This document shows positions 62,762 to 64,000 of a stretch of DNA of 64,000 nucleotides, piece by piece. The stretch lies in the NCBI GenBank assembly GCA_910575245.1, contig CAJTEN010000024.1, positions 21,384 to 85,383 on the forward strand. The letters run 5' to 3'. Made by a program: the position numbers and the translations under genes. The notes below the pieces were generated by a model. The model saw nothing but the letters and a program-made list of their open reading frames with translations, did no database searches and was not told the DNA's origin. This stretch comes from Clostridia bacterium. GTDB lineage: Bacteria; Bacillota; Clostridia; Lachnospirales; Lachnospiraceae. The first letter of the stretch is position 1. The number at the start of each line of letters is the position of its first letter.

Positions 62762-63267
62762 AAAGAAATCACCATCATATTTGATTCTGTTTCCAGAATG
62801 TCAAGAAATGCGGAAGAAGGCTTTCAACTCTATGAGGAACTATTTAATCTCGGAATTGACCTTGTATTTCTCAAAGAACAGCATATTAACACGGATACAT
62901 ATAAAAAGGCCTTAGAAAACAACGTACAACTGACTGGCACTAATGTAGGTTTCATCTTAGAAGGCATTAATAAATATCTGCTTTCACTTGCAAAGGAGCA
63001 GATCAAGATTGCATTTGAGCAGTCTGAAGAGGAAGTACTAGACCTCCATCAGCGGACTTCCGAAGGAATCAAAACCGCGAAACTTAACGGTAAGCAGATT
63101 GGTAGAATTAAGGGTAACAAGTACACCACCAAAAAAGAAATTATTTTGAAAACAGCAAGGATTTTAATGACACGAATTCTGATTCAGAGGTTATCAAAAT
63201 AGCTGGAATTTCCAGAAATTCCTATTATAAATATAAGGCTGAATTAAAAGCGGCAGCAGGGAATTAA
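62762..63267 (+). pseudogene. Serine recombinase (resolvase/invertase), N-terminally truncated and frameshifted
   Basis: Frame 1 reads KEITIIFDSVSRMSRNAEEG and goes on through YKKALENNVQLTGTNVGFIL to about 63,140; the frame then shifts by one base and resumes with NSKDFNDTNSDSEVIKIAGI and SRNSYYKYKAELKAAAG, ending at 63267. The N-terminal part with the catalytic Ser (YxRVSTxxQ) is missing. It is bounded by hairpins sharing GCGGCAGCAGG (62720-62760 and 63250-63278). Confidence 0.75.
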
Positions 63268-63355
63268 ATCCTGCTGCCTAAAATATCATTACAAAATTAT
63301 TTTTCACCAATACCGAACACTATTATTTTATCACAAATTAAATCCCGCTCTATGT

Positions 63356-63757
63356 CTACTTATTTTTTATATCTTGTAAAAGATTAATTACTTCTCCAAA
63401 TGCAATTATAAATATTGCTCCCAAAACACCACATATAAACCAAACAAATGCAAATACTATATTAGTCTCTATTGCAATAATTAATGCTGAAATAAGACAT
63501 AAAGTTGCATCTATATAACCTATAGCATTTAAAATATTTCCTATTTTATTTCTATGCTCTGAAGAATTAGAAACCGATAATGTTTTAAAGTGCTCTTTCA
63601 GTTCTTCCTTTTCCTCTGGCGTCTTACTACGCCATTCCTCTAATTCTACCATTGTTGGTACAATTATCACTTTACATTCTGGACATTTTTGTATTGTATC
63701 TTTCGCACCACTATACACCGAATCACAATTTTTACAATAATAAATATACTTATCCAT
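63356..63757 (-). CDS. Hypothetical protein with zinc ribbon and two membrane helices
   Basis: The 133-residue product has an N-terminal CxxC...CxxC ribbon (YCKNCDSVYS, KCPECKV), an acidic linker and two C-terminal TM helices (GYIDATLCLISALIIAIETN, IVFAFVWFICGVLGAIFIIA). GAGGAGGAT precedes the ATG at 63757. Function unknown; typical orphan cargo of mobile regions. Confidence 0.65.
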   Translation of the reverse strand: MDKYIYYCKNCDSVYSGAKDTIQKCPECKVIIVPTMVELEEWRSKTPEEKEELKEHFKTLSVSNSSEHRNKIGNILNAIGYIDATLCLISALIIAIETNIVFAFVWFICGVLGAIFIIAFGEVINLLQDIKNK

Positions 63758-64000
63758 CTTATCCTCCTCATTAATTATTTATAGCTTTTATTACTTTCAT
63801 ATTTCCACTTAATATAATTTACGTTTTAGGACATTCTGCATTAGCTGGTATCTGCCACCGCCCGCCTCTTTTCTCTGGCTTTACTACAAAACAAATTGGT
63901 GTTAGTCAAAAAACGGGTTGGTCGCTCTTATAAGTCCGTTTATTTGGACATTTGAATCGGTATAATGGTCTCAACATTTAAGAAAGGCATCCTGCGCTGT

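Noticed and set aside
63780..64000. Possible coding remnant at the right edge (reads LVLVKKRVGRSYKSVYLDI in one frame)
   Set aside because: Too short, without a start or a recognisable family, and cut by the window edge.

Overview
The window looks like a chromosome segment of an anaerobic Firmicute, most likely family Lachnospiraceae (Clostridium cluster XIVa). Reasons: class-2 GalT, a VanW-family protein, a T-box-controlled ProRS of the short archaeal/eukaryotic type, a deo/udp/cdd nucleoside salvage operon, OmpR-type two-component systems next to MutS2, and a PerR - rubrerythrin - rubredoxin oxidative-stress set typical of strict anaerobes. No species can be named from sequence alone.

Bases 1-17,150 are accessory DNA, a mosaic of mobile-element debris. 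It holds an acetyltransferase with a YoaP domain, a Tn916/Tn1549-type sigma-factor and helix-turn-helix pair whose helix-turn-helix gene is split by a group II intron in antisense orientation, small conjugative-element genes (one with a decayed second copy), and two iteron-like repeat clusters (4.84-5.14 kb and 13.23-13.57 kb). Between the clusters lies a cassette of LytTR response regulator, AgrC-like kinase, BceAB-like ABC exporter and membrane acyltransferase, followed by an MBL-fold hydrolase and an XRE-cupin regulator. A phage tail/lysis remnant (endolysin, holin, internally deleted tail-fibre gene, structural protein) abuts a truncated DUF6075-like gene. The accessory block ends at the 3' end of rlmD.

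From 17.15 to 62.4 kb the order is that of a core chromosome. It carries rlmD, yhaM and an HtrA-like protein without catalytic residues; deoB/cdd/deoC/udp; a repeat-rich 0.9 kb gap; mutS2 with a two-component system; trmL; an aminotransferase/Lrp/AIR-synthase cluster; VanW; a PolC-like exonuclease; the galactose genes galK-galT with an AraC regulator; an orphan HPt and receiver pair; tRNA-Gly; an unusual Arg-rich membrane amidase; a BlaR1/BlaI-like pair; ackA; T-box-proS; two tandem O-antigen-ligase-like polymerases; an AI-2E-type transporter; an RluA pseudouridine synthase; a second OmpR two-component system; and perR-rubrerythrin-rubredoxin.

Beyond 62.4 kb the sequence turns AT-rich and again looks accessory: short direct repeats, a frameshifted and N-terminally truncated serine recombinase, and a small zinc-ribbon membrane protein. 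Dispersed imperfect palindromes, a 347-bp foldback and a 166-bp MITE-like element mark several intergenic gaps. I found no CRISPR array, rRNA or intact defence island.
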